Source: Streptomyces populi
GTDB lineage: Bacteria; Actinomycetota; Actinomycetes; Streptomycetales; Streptomycetaceae
DNA: 64,000 nt
NCBI RefSeq assembly: GCF_002911015.1
Contig: NZ_KZ626848.1
Span: forward strand, 1 to 64,000
Direction of reading: 5' to 3'
Part shown: one piece after another, positions 17,759 to 25,863 of the stretch
How the letters are laid out: each line of letters starts with the position of its first letter
Position numbering within the stretch: the first letter of the stretch is position 1
Translations under genes and position numbers: made by a program
The notes under the pieces: generated by a model
Told to the model about the DNA's origin: nothing
What the model saw: only the letters and a program-made list of their open reading frames with translations
Database searches by the model: none

Positions 17759-17946
17759 CTGTATCTGCCCCCGGAGGGCTTCCGGGAGCTCTCGCATGCT
17801 CAGCCAACTCCCTTAGTTACAAAGGAGGTTGCCTGGGTACGCGCCTCCATGGGCGACTTCCGGCCAGGGGGGGTAAGGAGGCTTCCGGGGCACGGCAGTT
17901 GCCCCCTGCGCAGGCGACAACTCGCCCCAGATGGCACAATCTGTGC

Positions 17947-18177
17947 ATGGAACGTGACAGCCAACTCGAGCTCTACGCGGCGGTCGCGGCCCAACTCAAG
18001 GAAGCGCACACAACAGTGCGCGCACTGCAAGTCCCGGAGGGCGTACGGATGGCGCTGACCCGGAAGCTGCTGGTCATTACGGCCGCGGCCAAGCACGATC
18101 TCGCCGACGCGGCAAGGCGGCTGGAGCGGTTCACCGACGACCTCGACGAGGGCCGATTCCTCGAAGGGGATCGCTGA
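17947..18177 (+). CDS. Small conserved hypothetical protein
   Basis: A 76-residue, largely helical, charged protein (starts MERDSQLELY, ends DLDEGRFLEGDR) with no Cys, signal peptide or membrane segment. I recognise it only as a gene of this position, between leuD and hupS, in streptomycetes; its function is unknown. The ATG at 17947 has no Shine-Dalgarno. A CACAAT element (17935-17940) ends six bases before it, so a leaderless message is possible. Upstream in-frame starts extend into non-coding sequence and are less likely. Confidence 0.7.
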   Translation: MERDSQLELYAAVAAQLKEAHTTVRALQVPEGVRMALTRKLLVITAAAKHDLADAARRLERFTDDLDEGRFLEGDR

Positions 18178-18235
18178 CGAACTCCGCTACGACCCGAGTT
18201 CGTTGCGGCACAAGGGTGATTAGCCCGTTTCGTGT

Positions 18236-18264
18236 TTGATTTGCGGTATATATCTGCCTAACGT
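18236..18264 (+). promoter_or_regulatory. hupS promoter
   Basis: TTGATT (18236-18241), 17-nt AT-rich spacer, TAACGT (18259-18264). It lies in an unusually AT-rich patch for this genome and leaves a ~45-nt leader with AAGGGG before the GTG. Confidence 0.6.
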
Positions 18265-18315
18265 GCGAAAAAGCTTGAACGCATTCGTTCGGGCAATGTC
18301 TCCGAAGGGGAAGAC

Positions 18316-18957
18316 GTGAACAAGGCGCAGCTCGTAGAAGCGATTGCCGACAAGGTCGGCGGGCGTCAGCAGGCCGCCGACGCGGTCGACGCGGTACTGG
18401 ACGCCATCGTCCGTGCGGTCGTCGGCGGAGACCGGGTCTCGGTCACCGGCTTCGGTTCCTTCGAGAAGGTCGACCGTCCCGCCCGTTACGCCCGCAACCC
18501 GCAGACAGGTGAGCGTGTTCGGGTCAAGAAGACCTCCGTGCCGCGCTTCCGCGCCGGTCAGGGCTTCAAGGACCTGGTGAGCGGCTCGAAGAAGCTCCCG
18601 AAGAACGACGTCGCGGTCAAGAAGGCCCCGAAGGGCAGCCTCACCGGCGGAGCTTCCGCGACGGTGAAGAAGGCCGCGGCCAAGAAGGCCACCACCGCCA
18701 AGAAGGCGGCGGTCAAGAAGACCACGGCCGCGGCGAAGAAGACCGCGGCGAAGAAGACCACGGCCGCCGCGAAGAAGACCACGGCGAAGAAGACGACGGC
18801 GAAGACGGCCGCCGCCAAGAAGACGACGGCGAAGACCACCGCGGCGAAGACGACCGCCGCCAAGAAGGCTCCGGCGAAGAAGGCCACGGCCAAGAAGGCC
18901 CCCGCCAAGAAGTCGACGGCCCGCAAGACCACCGCCAAGAAGGCCACCGCCCGCTAG
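18316..18957 (+). CDS. hupS: HU-family nucleoid protein with Lys/Ala-rich tail
   Basis: A 213-residue two-domain HU protein. Residues 1 to about 92 form the DNA-bending HU fold (MNKAQLVEAIADKVGGRQQA; GFGSFEKVDRPARYARNPQTG, the DNA-binding arm). The rest is a histone H1-like tail built from recurring AAKKTTAK/PAKK-type units. This architecture is that of Streptomyces HupS, the sporulation-associated nucleoid protein, as opposed to the short vegetative HupA. The GTG start follows AAGGGG by 5 nt. A strong promoter and a 13-bp terminator hairpin make it a single-gene unit. Confidence 0.95.
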   Translation: MNKAQLVEAIADKVGGRQQAADAVDAVLDAIVRAVVGGDRVSVTGFGSFEKVDRPARYARNPQTGERVRVKKTSVPRFRAGQGFKDLVSGSKKLPKNDVAVKKAPKGSLTGGASATVKKAAAKKATTAKKAAVKKTTAAAKKTAAKKTTAAAKKTTAKKTTAKTAAAKKTTAKTTAAKTTAAKKAPAKKATAKKAPAKKSTARKTTAKKATAR

Positions 18958-18985
18958 AGGCCGGGCGCAGGGGCACCTCACGCGC

Positions 18986-19016
18986 CGGGCCGGGCTCCCA
19001 CCGGGAGCCCGGCCCG
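18986..19016. terminator. Bidirectional terminator between hupS and 19039-19242
   Basis: A perfect 14-bp GC stem (CGGGCCGGGCTCCC and complement) around an ACC loop, placed between convergent genes 29 nt after hupS and 22 nt after the small minus-strand gene. Confidence 0.75.
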
Positions 19017-19038
19017 CGGCACGTTCAGAATGTCTGCG

Positions 19039-19242
19039 TCAGAACGTCTGCAGGGTGATCAGGGTGATCCGGCGGTCCGCCCCCTCGCCCTCGGTCTCGA
19101 TCCGCACGCGCTGGCCCGGCCGCAGCAGCCGCAGACCGCCGGCGTCGAACGCCGGACCGTCGAAGGGCACCGGAGTGCCGTCGTCGAGCAGCACCTGTCC
19201 GCTGCGGGTCTCGGGGTCGTACGTGTACGAGGTCGCCTGCAT
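19039..19242 (-). CDS. Small beta-rich hypothetical protein
   Basis: A 67-residue product (MQATSYTYDPETRSGQVLLD...) with alternating hydrophobic residues and Gly turns, suggesting a small beta barrel. The pattern Y-x-P-x-T-x-x-G-x-V-x-L-D-D-G...RPGQRVRIE is reminiscent of OB-fold/cold-shock-like proteins, but the RNP1/RNP2 motifs of true cold-shock proteins are absent. I do not recognise a specific function. It is convergent with hupS and shares its terminator. Confidence 0.65.
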   Translation of the reverse strand: MQATSYTYDPETRSGQVLLDDGTPVPFDGPAFDAGGLRLLRPGQRVRIETEGEGADRRITLITLQTF

Positions 19243-19471
19243 GAGGGCAGCCTACTGATCCCGCCGCGCGCGGGACGCGGGGATCTCCCGGCCCCGCGGA
19301 CCCCGGCCCCGGCTCCCGCCGTTCCCGGCCCGTCCCGCGCGGGCCCGCACGGTCTGTCCGGCCCCCGCCGGACCCGTACGGAATCCCGTCGGCTGGAATC
19401 CCGCCGACGGGGAAGCGGCCACCGGTGAATCGGCGGGAAAACCGCCCGCCGAGAGTGAACGGGCCCGCCGC

Positions 19472-20110
19472 CTACTGTCCGGGAATCAGCAGCCGCGCCG
19501 CCGCGGCGGCCGTGCGCGGCCCCACGCCGAGCGCCAGCGCCGCCCGCAGATCCTCCCGGGTGTCCACGTCCCGGCGTACGGAATCCACCGCGTCGAGACG
19601 GAGTTCCGCGGCCCCCGAGGCGCGATGGCGGGCCCGGGAATCACCGCCGAAAGCGGGGAGCAATTCCCGACCGGGGGAAGCGGCCAGGAGAGTGGTGCCG
19701 ATTGCGGCGGCATCGGCCAGAAAAGCGCGGGGGAATTCGCCGGCGGCGGCCAGTACCCGGGCCAATTCCGAAGGCCGCAGAGCGGGCAGGTCGGCGTTCA
19801 GGGCCGCGACGGCGCCATCGGGATCCCGGGCCCGTACGGCCTCCGCTCCGTGTGCCAGTGCCGCGTTGAGGCCCCCCGCCGGCTCGTCCGCGACGATGCG
19901 CGCGCCCAGCGCGGCCAGCTCCCTCCCGGCCAGGGCGTCGCCCGTGACGACCGCCACACCCCGGACGGCGGCGCAGGCCAGCGCCGCCGCCACGGTGTCC
20001 TGCGCGAACGCGAGGGCGAGGCCGGGGCGCAGCGCGTCGGAAGCGGTGTCCGCCAGCCTGCTCTTGGCCCGCGTCAGGGGTTTGAGGGGTATGACCAAGG
20101 TCCACCGCAC
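19472..20110 (-). CDS. cofC: 2-phospho-L-lactate/phosphoenolpyruvate guanylyltransferase
   Basis: A 212-residue nucleotidyltransferase of the CofC/FbiD family, which makes the GDP-activated precursor of coenzyme F420. It begins WTLVIPLKPLTRAKSRLAD, the nucleotide-binding N-terminus of the family, followed by VVTGDA, NAALAHG and LNADLPALRPSEL, the last matching the metal-binding region. GTG 20110 is preferred because GGAG lies 5 nt upstream; a GTG at 20134 in the same frame has a poorer site. No other F420 biosynthesis gene is in the window. It is divergent from the acyltransferase gene. Confidence 0.88.
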   Translation of the reverse strand: MRWTLVIPLKPLTRAKSRLADTASDALRPGLALAFAQDTVAAALACAAVRGVAVVTGDALAGRELAALGARIVADEPAGGLNAALAHGAEAVRARDPDGAVAALNADLPALRPSELARVLAAAGEFPRAFLADAAAIGTTLLAASPGRELLPAFGGDSRARHRASGAAELRLDAVDSVRRDVDTREDLRAALALGVGPRTAAAAARLLIPGQ

Positions 20111-20254
20111 GAACGCTCCGCCCTCTCCAGTCACGCCTTATTGTGACCTGGCCACCCTGGCGCCCAGGGTGTCGGGGCGTACGGTGTCCTCGACAGACAG
20201 GCGGCCTGGAGCGACACTTGTGCGGCCCCCCAGGCTCTAGAGGAAGGTGTCCGC

Positions 20255-21025
20255 GTGGCCCGCCGCAGAATCGGCTTCTGGTACCGCTTCGCAGCGGTTC
20301 TCGTCAAACCGCCGCTCGTGGTTCTGCTCAAGCGGGACTGGCGTGGGATGGAGAACATTCCGGCCGAGGGTGGATTTATCACCGCGGTGAACCACAATTC
20401 CCATGTGGACCCGTTCGCGTATGCGCACTACCAGTACAACACCGGGCGTGTTCCGCGCTTCCTGGCGAAGGCCGGACTTTTCAAGAAGGGATTCGTCGGA
20501 GCCGCGATGCGCGGCACCGGACAGATTCCCGTCTACCGCGAGAGCACGGACGCCCTGAGCGCCTTCCGGGCCGCGATCGACGCCGTCGAACGCGGTGAGT
20601 GCGTGGCGTTCTACCCCGAGGGCACGCTCACCCGTGACCCCGACGGCTGGCCGATGACCGGCAAGACCGGCGCGGCGAGGGTCGCCCTGCAGACCAGGTG
20701 CCCGGTGATCCCGGTCGCCCAGTGGGGCGCCAACGAACTGCTGCCCCCGTACGCCAAGAAGCCCGCCGTCCTCCCGCGCAAGACCCACCACGTGCTCGCG
20801 GGCCCGCCGGTGGACCTCTCGCGCTACTACGACCGGGAGATGAACCCGGACCTCCTGCGGGAGGTCACCGAGGTCATCATGGCGGCCATCACCGCGCAGC
20901 TGGAGCTGATCCGCGGCGAGAAGGCGCCCGAGAACGTGTACGACCCGCGCGAGGTGCGCATCGCGCAGCGCCGCAAGGCCGCGGCCAAGTCGAAGGCACA
21001 GCAGGAAGAGGGGCAGGGCACGTGA
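20255..21025 (+). CDS. 1-acyl-sn-glycerol-3-phosphate acyltransferase (PlsC-like)
   Basis: A 256-residue lysophospholipid acyltransferase. The HX4D catalytic motif is in VNHNSHVDPF (about residues 47-56), and the substrate-binding PEGTLTRDP and the VPVIPV-like CPVIPVAQWG follow in the expected order. It would transfer an acyl chain to lysophosphatidic acid at the membrane. The GTG start follows GAGGAAGG. Its TGA overlaps the GTG of gpsA by 4 nt, pairing it with the enzyme that makes sn-glycerol-3-phosphate, so the two-gene operon is a phospholipid-precursor unit. Confidence 0.93.
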   Translation: MARRRIGFWYRFAAVLVKPPLVVLLKRDWRGMENIPAEGGFITAVNHNSHVDPFAYAHYQYNTGRVPRFLAKAGLFKKGFVGAAMRGTGQIPVYRESTDALSAFRAAIDAVERGECVAFYPEGTLTRDPDGWPMTGKTGAARVALQTRCPVIPVAQWGANELLPPYAKKPAVLPRKTHHVLAGPPVDLSRYYDREMNPDLLREVTEVIMAAITAQLELIRGEKAPENVYDPREVRIAQRRKAAAKSKAQQEEGQGT

Positions 21026-22032
21026 GCAAGCCGGTCAGGGCGGCCGTCTTCGGGACCGGATCATGGGGTACGGCCTTCGGCATGGTGCTCGCCGACGCCG
21101 GGTGCGACGTCACCCTGTGGGCGCGCCGTCCCGAACTCGCCGACGCGGTCAACTCCACGCGGATGAACCCGGACTACCTCCCGGGGATCGAACTCCCCGA
21201 GAACCTGCGGGCCACCGCCGACCCCGCCGAGGCCGCGCGCGACGCAGACTTCACCGTGCTCGCCGTCCCCTCCCAGACCCTGCGCGGCAATCTCGCGGAG
21301 TGGGTGCCGCTGCTGGCCCCCGGCACCGTGCTCGTCTCGCTCATGAAGGGCGTCGAACTCGGCACCGTGAAGCGGATGAGCGAGGTCATCGAAGAGGTCG
21401 CCAAGGTCTCCGCCGACCGTGTCGCCGTCGTCACGGGGCCCAACCTCGCCAAGGAGGTCGCCCAGCGGATGCCCGCGGCCGGCGTCGTCGCCTGCCGCGA
21501 CGAGGCGGTGGCCCGGCGCATCCAGACCGCCTGCCACACGCCGTACTTCCGTCCGTACACGAACACCGACGTGGTGGGCTGCGAACTCGGCGGAGCCGTC
21601 AAGAACGTGATCGGTCTCGCCGTCGGCATCGCCGACGGCATGGGTCTGGGCGACAACGCCAAGGGCTCGCTGATCACCCGCGGCCTGGCCGAGACCACCC
21701 GGCTCGGACTCGTCATGGGCGCGGACCCGATGACGTTCTCCGGCCTCGCGGGTCTCGGCGACCTCGCCGCGACCTGCTCCTCGCCGCTCTCCCGCAACCA
21801 CACCTTCGGCATCAACCTCGGCCGGGGCATGACCCTCCAGGAGACCATCGCGGTCACCCGGCAGACCGCCGAGGGCGTCAAGTCCTGCGAGTCGGTGCTG
21901 GATCTGGCCCGTCGGCACGGCGTCGACATGCCGATCACGGAGACGGTCGTCAGCATCGTCCACGAGGGCAAGCCCCCGGTGGTCGCCCTCAAGGAGCTGA
22001 TGGGGCGCAGCGCGAAGCCCGAGCGCCGCTAG
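21022..22032 (+). CDS. gpsA: Glycerol-3-phosphate dehydrogenase [NAD(P)+]
   Basis: A 336-residue enzyme that reduces dihydroxyacetone phosphate to sn-glycerol-3-phosphate for phospholipid synthesis. The Rossmann motif AAVFGTGSWGTAFG starts at about residue 7; the catalytic Lys lies in GAVKNVIGLAVGIADG, and LGDLAATCSSPLSRN is the conserved substrate loop. Length is normal. GTG 21022 is chosen because it overlaps the upstream stop codon in a GTGA arrangement with GAGGGG before it, and because family similarity starts there. Confidence 0.96.
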   Translation: MSKPVRAAVFGTGSWGTAFGMVLADAGCDVTLWARRPELADAVNSTRMNPDYLPGIELPENLRATADPAEAARDADFTVLAVPSQTLRGNLAEWVPLLAPGTVLVSLMKGVELGTVKRMSEVIEEVAKVSADRVAVVTGPNLAKEVAQRMPAAGVVACRDEAVARRIQTACHTPYFRPYTNTDVVGCELGGAVKNVIGLAVGIADGMGLGDNAKGSLITRGLAETTRLGLVMGADPMTFSGLAGLGDLAATCSSPLSRNHTFGINLGRGMTLQETIAVTRQTAEGVKSCESVLDLARRHGVDMPITETVVSIVHEGKPPVVALKELMGRSAKPERR

Positions 22033-22105
22033 GCCCGCCGAACCGCCAGGTGGGCGACGCTCAGCGACGGTGGGCACGACGCTGAGCAACGGCGGCCGTG
22101 GGGCG

Positions 22106-22135
22106 CTGACTCACCGCCGTACCGCGGGGTACTCT
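22106..22135 (+). promoter_or_regulatory. Leaderless-type promoter of ddl
   Basis: CTGACT (22106-22111), 18-nt spacer, TACTCT (22130-22135). The ATG of ddl is nine bases further on and there is no Shine-Dalgarno, so the leader would be only about 0-3 nt. Confidence 0.5.
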
Positions 22136-22144
22136 CGACGCGAT

Positions 22145-23302
22145 ATGAGCACCGAGAACCTCCTCCAGAGCCCTGAGCAGCCGCCTCGCAAGCCGCGCGT
22201 GGCCGTCGTCTTCGGCGGCCGCAGCTCCGAACACGGGATCTCCGTGGTCACCGCCGGCGCCGTCCTGAGCGCCATCGACCGTACGAAGTACGACGTACTG
22301 CCGATCGGCATCACCCAGGACGGCCGCTGGGCGCTCACCGCGGACGAGCCGGAACGCATGGCGATCGTCGACCGCAGGCAGCCCAGCGTCGAGCAGCTCG
22401 CCGAGTCCGGCGAGGGCGGCGTGGTGCTCCCCGTCGACCCCGCCAACCGCGAAGTCGTCTACAACGAGCCCGGGTCGGTCCCCAAGGCGCTCGGCGAGGT
22501 CGACGTCGTCTTCCCGATGCTGCACGGCCCTTACGGCGAGGACGGCACCCTCCAGGGCCTCCTGGAGCTCTCCGGCGTCCCCTACGTCGGCTCGGGCGTC
22601 CTCGCCTCGGCCGTCGGCCAGGACAAGGACTACATGAAGCGGGTGTTCACCTCGTTCGGCCTGAAGGTGGGCCCGTACGTGGTGATCCGGCCGCGCGAGT
22701 GGCAGCAGGACCAGGCCGCCGCCCGCAAGAAGATCGTCGACTTCGCCGGTGAGCACGGCTGGCCGCTCTTCGTGAAGCCCGCGCGCGCGGGTTCGTCGTT
22801 CGGCATCACGAAGGTCGACGACCTCTCGGGCCTCGACGAGGCGATCGAGGAGGCCCAGCGGCACGACCCGAAGATCATCGTGGAGGCGCTGCTGCGCGGC
22901 CGCGAGATCGAGTGCGGCGTCCTGGAGTTCGAGGACGGGCCGCGCGCCTCGGTCCCCGCGGAGATCCCGCCCGTGCAGTCGCACGCGTTCTACGACTTCG
23001 AGGCCAAGTACATCGACGCGGCCGACGGGATCGTGCCGGCGCCGCTCACCGAGGAGCAGACCGCCGAGGTCCGCCGTCTGGCCGTCGAGGCCTTCGAGGC
23101 GGCCTCCTGCGAGGGACTGGTCCGCGCGGACTTCTTCCTCACCGAGGACGGCGAGTTCGTGATCAACGAGATCAACACGATGCCGGGCTTCACGCCGATC
23201 TCCATGTACCCGCGGATGTGGCGGGAGACGGGCGTCGGCTACGCGGAGCTCGTCGACCGGCTCATCCAGGCGGCGCTGCGTCGGTCCACCGGACTGCGCT
23301 GA
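22145..23302 (+). CDS. ddl: D-alanine--D-alanine ligase
   Basis: A 385-residue ATP-grasp ligase that joins two D-alanines for peptidoglycan. After a short charged leader, KPRVAVVFGGRSSEHGISVV marks the first subdomain. PMLHGPYGEDGTLQGLLEL, FVKPARAGSSFGITKV (ATP-binding) and the catalytic EINTMPGFTPISMYP near the C-terminus are all present. The length includes the insertion typical of the Streptomyces enzyme. The ATG at 22145 is chosen over an upstream frame extension because it directly follows a promoter with no leader. The adjacent gene on the opposite strand is a DUF3515 lipoprotein. Confidence 0.96.
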   Translation: MSTENLLQSPEQPPRKPRVAVVFGGRSSEHGISVVTAGAVLSAIDRTKYDVLPIGITQDGRWALTADEPERMAIVDRRQPSVEQLAESGEGGVVLPVDPANREVVYNEPGSVPKALGEVDVVFPMLHGPYGEDGTLQGLLELSGVPYVGSGVLASAVGQDKDYMKRVFTSFGLKVGPYVVIRPREWQQDQAAARKKIVDFAGEHGWPLFVKPARAGSSFGITKVDDLSGLDEAIEEAQRHDPKIIVEALLRGREIECGVLEFEDGPRASVPAEIPPVQSHAFYDFEAKYIDAADGIVPAPLTEEQTAEVRRLAVEAFEAASCEGLVRADFFLTEDGEFVINEINTMPGFTPISMYPRMWRETGVGYAELVDRLIQAALRRSTGLR

Positions 23303-23323
23303 GCACCGCGCGCGACCAGCACG

Positions 23324-23833
23324 TCAGTCGGCGATCCCCTCGGGGATCGCCTTCTTGACGGAGGCGGCCAGGTCGACGAGCACGCCGGAGACGTCGGCGC
23401 CCCGGGGCGCGACGACCTGGACGTACGCCAGACGCGACGCGGTGGTGAGGCGGGTCGTCCCGTCGTCCTGCTTCTCCATCAGCCAGTCGACACCGTTCAC
23501 CCCGCCGCCGACCGCCTTCGGGTCGTCGCCCGTGGCCACCTTCGGGTCGGTCATCTTCGGCGGCCGTTCGACACCGCAGCGCAGTATGATCGCCGGGCTT
23601 CCCCAGCCCGCGGTCAGCGCGGACCGGGGCTCCGGGTCCTGACGGCGACGGCCGTCCACGGTCCGCGGCAGCGCCTTGTCCAGGTTCTGGCACAGCTCGG
23701 TGACCTTCGTGTCCGGGCTCGGAACCGCGACGGACGCGCTGTCGTCTGCTGAGGAGCAGCCCGCGATCGCGATCAGCGCCGCGAGAGCGGGCAGCCCGAG
23801 GGAAGCGGTGTGCCGGTGACGGAAGAAGTTCAC
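23324..23833 (-). CDS. DUF3515 lipoprotein
   Basis: A 169-residue exported lipoprotein. A short basic N-terminus is followed by a hydrophobic stretch and a lipobox (IAIAGC, Cys near residue 25). The mature part matches DUF3515, actinobacterial proteins with a single pair of conserved cysteines (here LCQNL and ILRCGVE) and the LSP-like WGSPAI segment. Its function is unknown. It starts at GTG 23833 with no Shine-Dalgarno; TACCCT ends six bases upstream. It is convergent with ddl. Confidence 0.88.
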   Translation of the reverse strand: MNFFRHRHTASLGLPALAALIAIAGCSSADDSASVAVPSPDTKVTELCQNLDKALPRTVDGRRRQDPEPRSALTAGWGSPAIILRCGVERPPKMTDPKVATGDDPKAVGGGVNGVDWLMEKQDDGTTRLTTASRLAYVQVVAPRGADVSGVLVDLAASVKKAIPEGIAD

Positions 23834-23853
23834 CGGCCAAGGGTAGACGGGGG

Positions 23854-24087
23854 CTACAGGTGCACGACCGGACAGGTCAGGGTGCGGGTGATGCCGTCCA
23901 CCTGCTGGACCTTGGCCACCACCATGCGGCCGAGTGCGTCGACGGTGTCGGCCTGGGCACGCACGATCACGTCGTACGGTCCTGTCACGTCCTCGGCCTG
24001 GATCACCCCCGGGATCTTGCTGATCGTCTCGGCGACGGTCGACGCTTTGCCGACCTCCGTCTGGATCAGGATGTACGCCTGTACCAC
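23854..24087 (-). CDS. Stand-alone Lrp/AsnC ligand-binding (RAM) domain protein
   Basis: A 77-residue protein that is only the alpha-beta RAM domain of Lrp/AsnC regulators, with no helix-turn-helix. It starts MVQAYILIQTEVGKASTVAE and carries the GPYDVIVRA core that lines the effector pocket. Orphan RAM proteins form rings and are thought to sense amino acids or to partner with full-length Lrp proteins. GTG 24087 has TGGAGG 4 nt upstream. It is divergent from thiL, with a perfect palindrome between them. Confidence 0.9.
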   Translation of the reverse strand: MVQAYILIQTEVGKASTVAETISKIPGVIQAEDVTGPYDVIVRAQADTVDALGRMVVAKVQQVDGITRTLTCPVVHL

Positions 24088-24212
24088 GGAACCTCCAGGG
24101 CGGCCACGAGGATCATGTGGGGAAAAGGAACGCCACGGTATCGCGTTGCCGCTCGCCGCGGGGAGACCCGCGGGGACTGGGGCTCGCGCGCCGGGGTGGA
24201 GGGCCTGCGCAA

Positions 24213-24225
24213 GTTGACGGTCAAC
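24213..24225. promoter_or_regulatory. Palindrome in the RAM-protein/thiL divergent region
   Basis: GTTGAC-G-GTCAAC, a perfect 13-bp palindrome containing a TTGACG -35-like hexamer, about 70 nt upstream of thiL. It is a possible operator. A closely related palindrome occurs at 48913-48923. Confidence 0.35.
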
Positions 24226-24293
24226 TCGACCGTACCGAGTACTCAGACGGCTCGCGACCGGGCACGAGCAGCGACTAAGGGAGCACGACGATC

Positions 24294-25259
24294 ATGAAGG
24301 GCACCGTGGGCGAGTTGGGGGAGTTCGGGCTCATCCGAGAGCTCACCTCGCGCCTCACCACCACCCCGGCGGTCCGGGTCGGCCCCGGCGACGACGCCGC
24401 GGTGGTGGCAGCGCCGGACCGCAGGGTCGTGGCGAGCACCGACATCCTCCTCGAAGGACGTCACTTCCGCCGCGACTGGTCCACGGCGTACGACGTCGGC
24501 CGCAAGGCCGCCGCGCAGAACCTCGCGGACATCGCCGCGATGGGCGCCGTGCCGACCGCGCTGCTGCTCGGCCTGGTCGTGCCCGCCGAACTCCCGGCCA
24601 CCTGGCCCTCCGAGCTGATGGACGGACTGCGCGACGAGTGCCAGGTCGCGGGCGCGGCCGTGGTCGGCGGGGACGTCGTACGGGGCGAGACCATCACCGT
24701 CTCGATCACCGCACTCGGTGATCTGCGCAACCACGAGCCGGTCACCCGGGCCGGCGCGCAGCCCGGTGACGTCGTCGCCGTGACGGGCTGGCTGGGCTGG
24801 TCCGCCGCGGGCTTCGCGGTGCTCTCCCGGGGTTTCCGTTCGCCGCGCGCCTTCGTCGAGGCCCATCGCCGGCCCGAACCGCCGTACCACGCGGGTCCGG
24901 CCGCCGCCGGGCTCGGCGCGACCTCGATGACGGACGTCAGCGACGGCCTGATCGCCGACCTCGGGCACATCGCCGAGGCGAGCAAGGTGCGCATCGACAT
25001 CCGCTCCGGGGACATCGACGTCCCCTCGCAGATGAACGACATCGGCCAGGCCGTCGGGGTCGACCCCATCCAGTGGGTGCTCACCGGCGGCGAGGACCAC
25101 GCGATCGTCGCCACCTTCCCGCCGGACGTGAAGCTGCCCGCGCGCTGGAAGGTGATCGGCGAGGTCCTCAACCCGTCGGCCCTGCCCCGGGTGACCGTGG
25201 ACGGCGCGCCCTGGACGCGCAAGGGCGGCTGGGACCACTTCGGGGACATCGAGTCCTGA
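24294..25259 (+). CDS. thiL: Thiamine-phosphate kinase
   Basis: A 321-residue ATP-dependent kinase that converts thiamine phosphate to thiamine diphosphate, the active cofactor. It belongs to the PurM/HypE-fold family: GELGEFGLIRELTSRL at the N-terminus, the metal-binding GPGDDAAVV (about residues 31-39), DILLEGRHFRRDW, the NLADIAAMGA segment and VGGDVVRGE all match. GGGAG lies 10 nt before the ATG. No thi genes or TPP riboswitch are nearby. Confidence 0.95.
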   Translation: MKGTVGELGEFGLIRELTSRLTTTPAVRVGPGDDAAVVAAPDRRVVASTDILLEGRHFRRDWSTAYDVGRKAAAQNLADIAAMGAVPTALLLGLVVPAELPATWPSELMDGLRDECQVAGAAVVGGDVVRGETITVSITALGDLRNHEPVTRAGAQPGDVVAVTGWLGWSAAGFAVLSRGFRSPRAFVEAHRRPEPPYHAGPAAAGLGATSMTDVSDGLIADLGHIAEASKVRIDIRSGDIDVPSQMNDIGQAVGVDPIQWVLTGGEDHAIVATFPPDVKLPARWKVIGEVLNPSALPRVTVDGAPWTRKGGWDHFGDIES

Positions 25260-25341
25260 GGCTTCCGGCGTCCGGGGTGCCCACCCCGGACGCCCGGGGC
25301 GCCCCGCGGGCGCGAGGGCAGCAAAGCGGGCGCAGGGCAGC

Positions 25342-25373
25342 AAAAAACCCGCCCACCGTGAGGTGGACGGGTT
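25342..25373 (-). terminator. Intrinsic terminator of rpmB
   Basis: On the minus strand AACCCGTCCACC-TCAC-GGTGGGCGGGTT is followed by TTTT. The single non-Watson-Crick pair is a G-U in the minus-strand RNA but a C-A in the other orientation, which shows that the hairpin works for rpmB. It is one of the few terminators here with a true U-tract. Confidence 0.8.
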
Positions 25374-25413
25374 CAGTGCAAGCGAACCAGCAGTGGCCGC
25401 GCGCTGGCGGTTG

Positions 25414-25599
25414 TCAGCGCGTGACCTTGCCGGCCTTGATGCACGAGGTGCAAGCGTTCACGCGCTTCGGCGTCCCGCCCACCACGGTACGGACGCGCTG
25501 GATGTTGGGGTTCCAGCGACGCGGTGTACGGCGGTGCGAGTGCGAGATGTTGTTGCCGAAGCCCGGCCCCTTGCCGCAGACGTCGCAGTTGGCAGCCAC
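25414..25599 (-). CDS. rpmB: 50S ribosomal protein L28
   Basis: A 61-residue L28. Two Cys pairs (CDVC at residues 5-8 and CTSC near 49-52) make it the zinc-binding C+ form. Streptomycetes often carry an additional C- paralogue elsewhere that is expressed under zinc limitation. [20 protein letters not shown] is the family core. GTG 25599 follows GGAG by 6 nt. It is a single-gene unit with its own U-tract terminator. Confidence 0.96.
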   Translation of the reverse strand: MAANCDVCGKGPGFGNNISHSHRRTPRRWNPNIQRVRTVVGGTPKRVNACTSCIKAGKVTR

Positions 25600-25863
25600 G
25601 GGTCACTCCAAAGACTTCAGATGCACTTACGGTTGATCCCGGCATGCCGAGGATCGAGATCTAGGATCTGAGTGGCGGTGCCAGGGGGATGGCCCGATCA
25701 GATCGGGCAACTGGAGCAGCATACAACGACTGCGTCCGGAGAACGAAACTACCATGATCTGCCGGTTGCCACTCCGCCCTCCTCGGCCCCGGGGCCCTCT
25801 ACCGGCAGTAACCCGTTCTGGGTCTACGCTGCGTCCCACGTCCAGCAGATCGAGGAGGCACAG

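Noticed and set aside
24294..25259. TPP riboswitch upstream of thiL
   Set aside because: I looked for the conserved TPP-aptamer segments (CUGAGA and ACCUGA-like) in 24088-24293 and did not find them in the proper arrangement.
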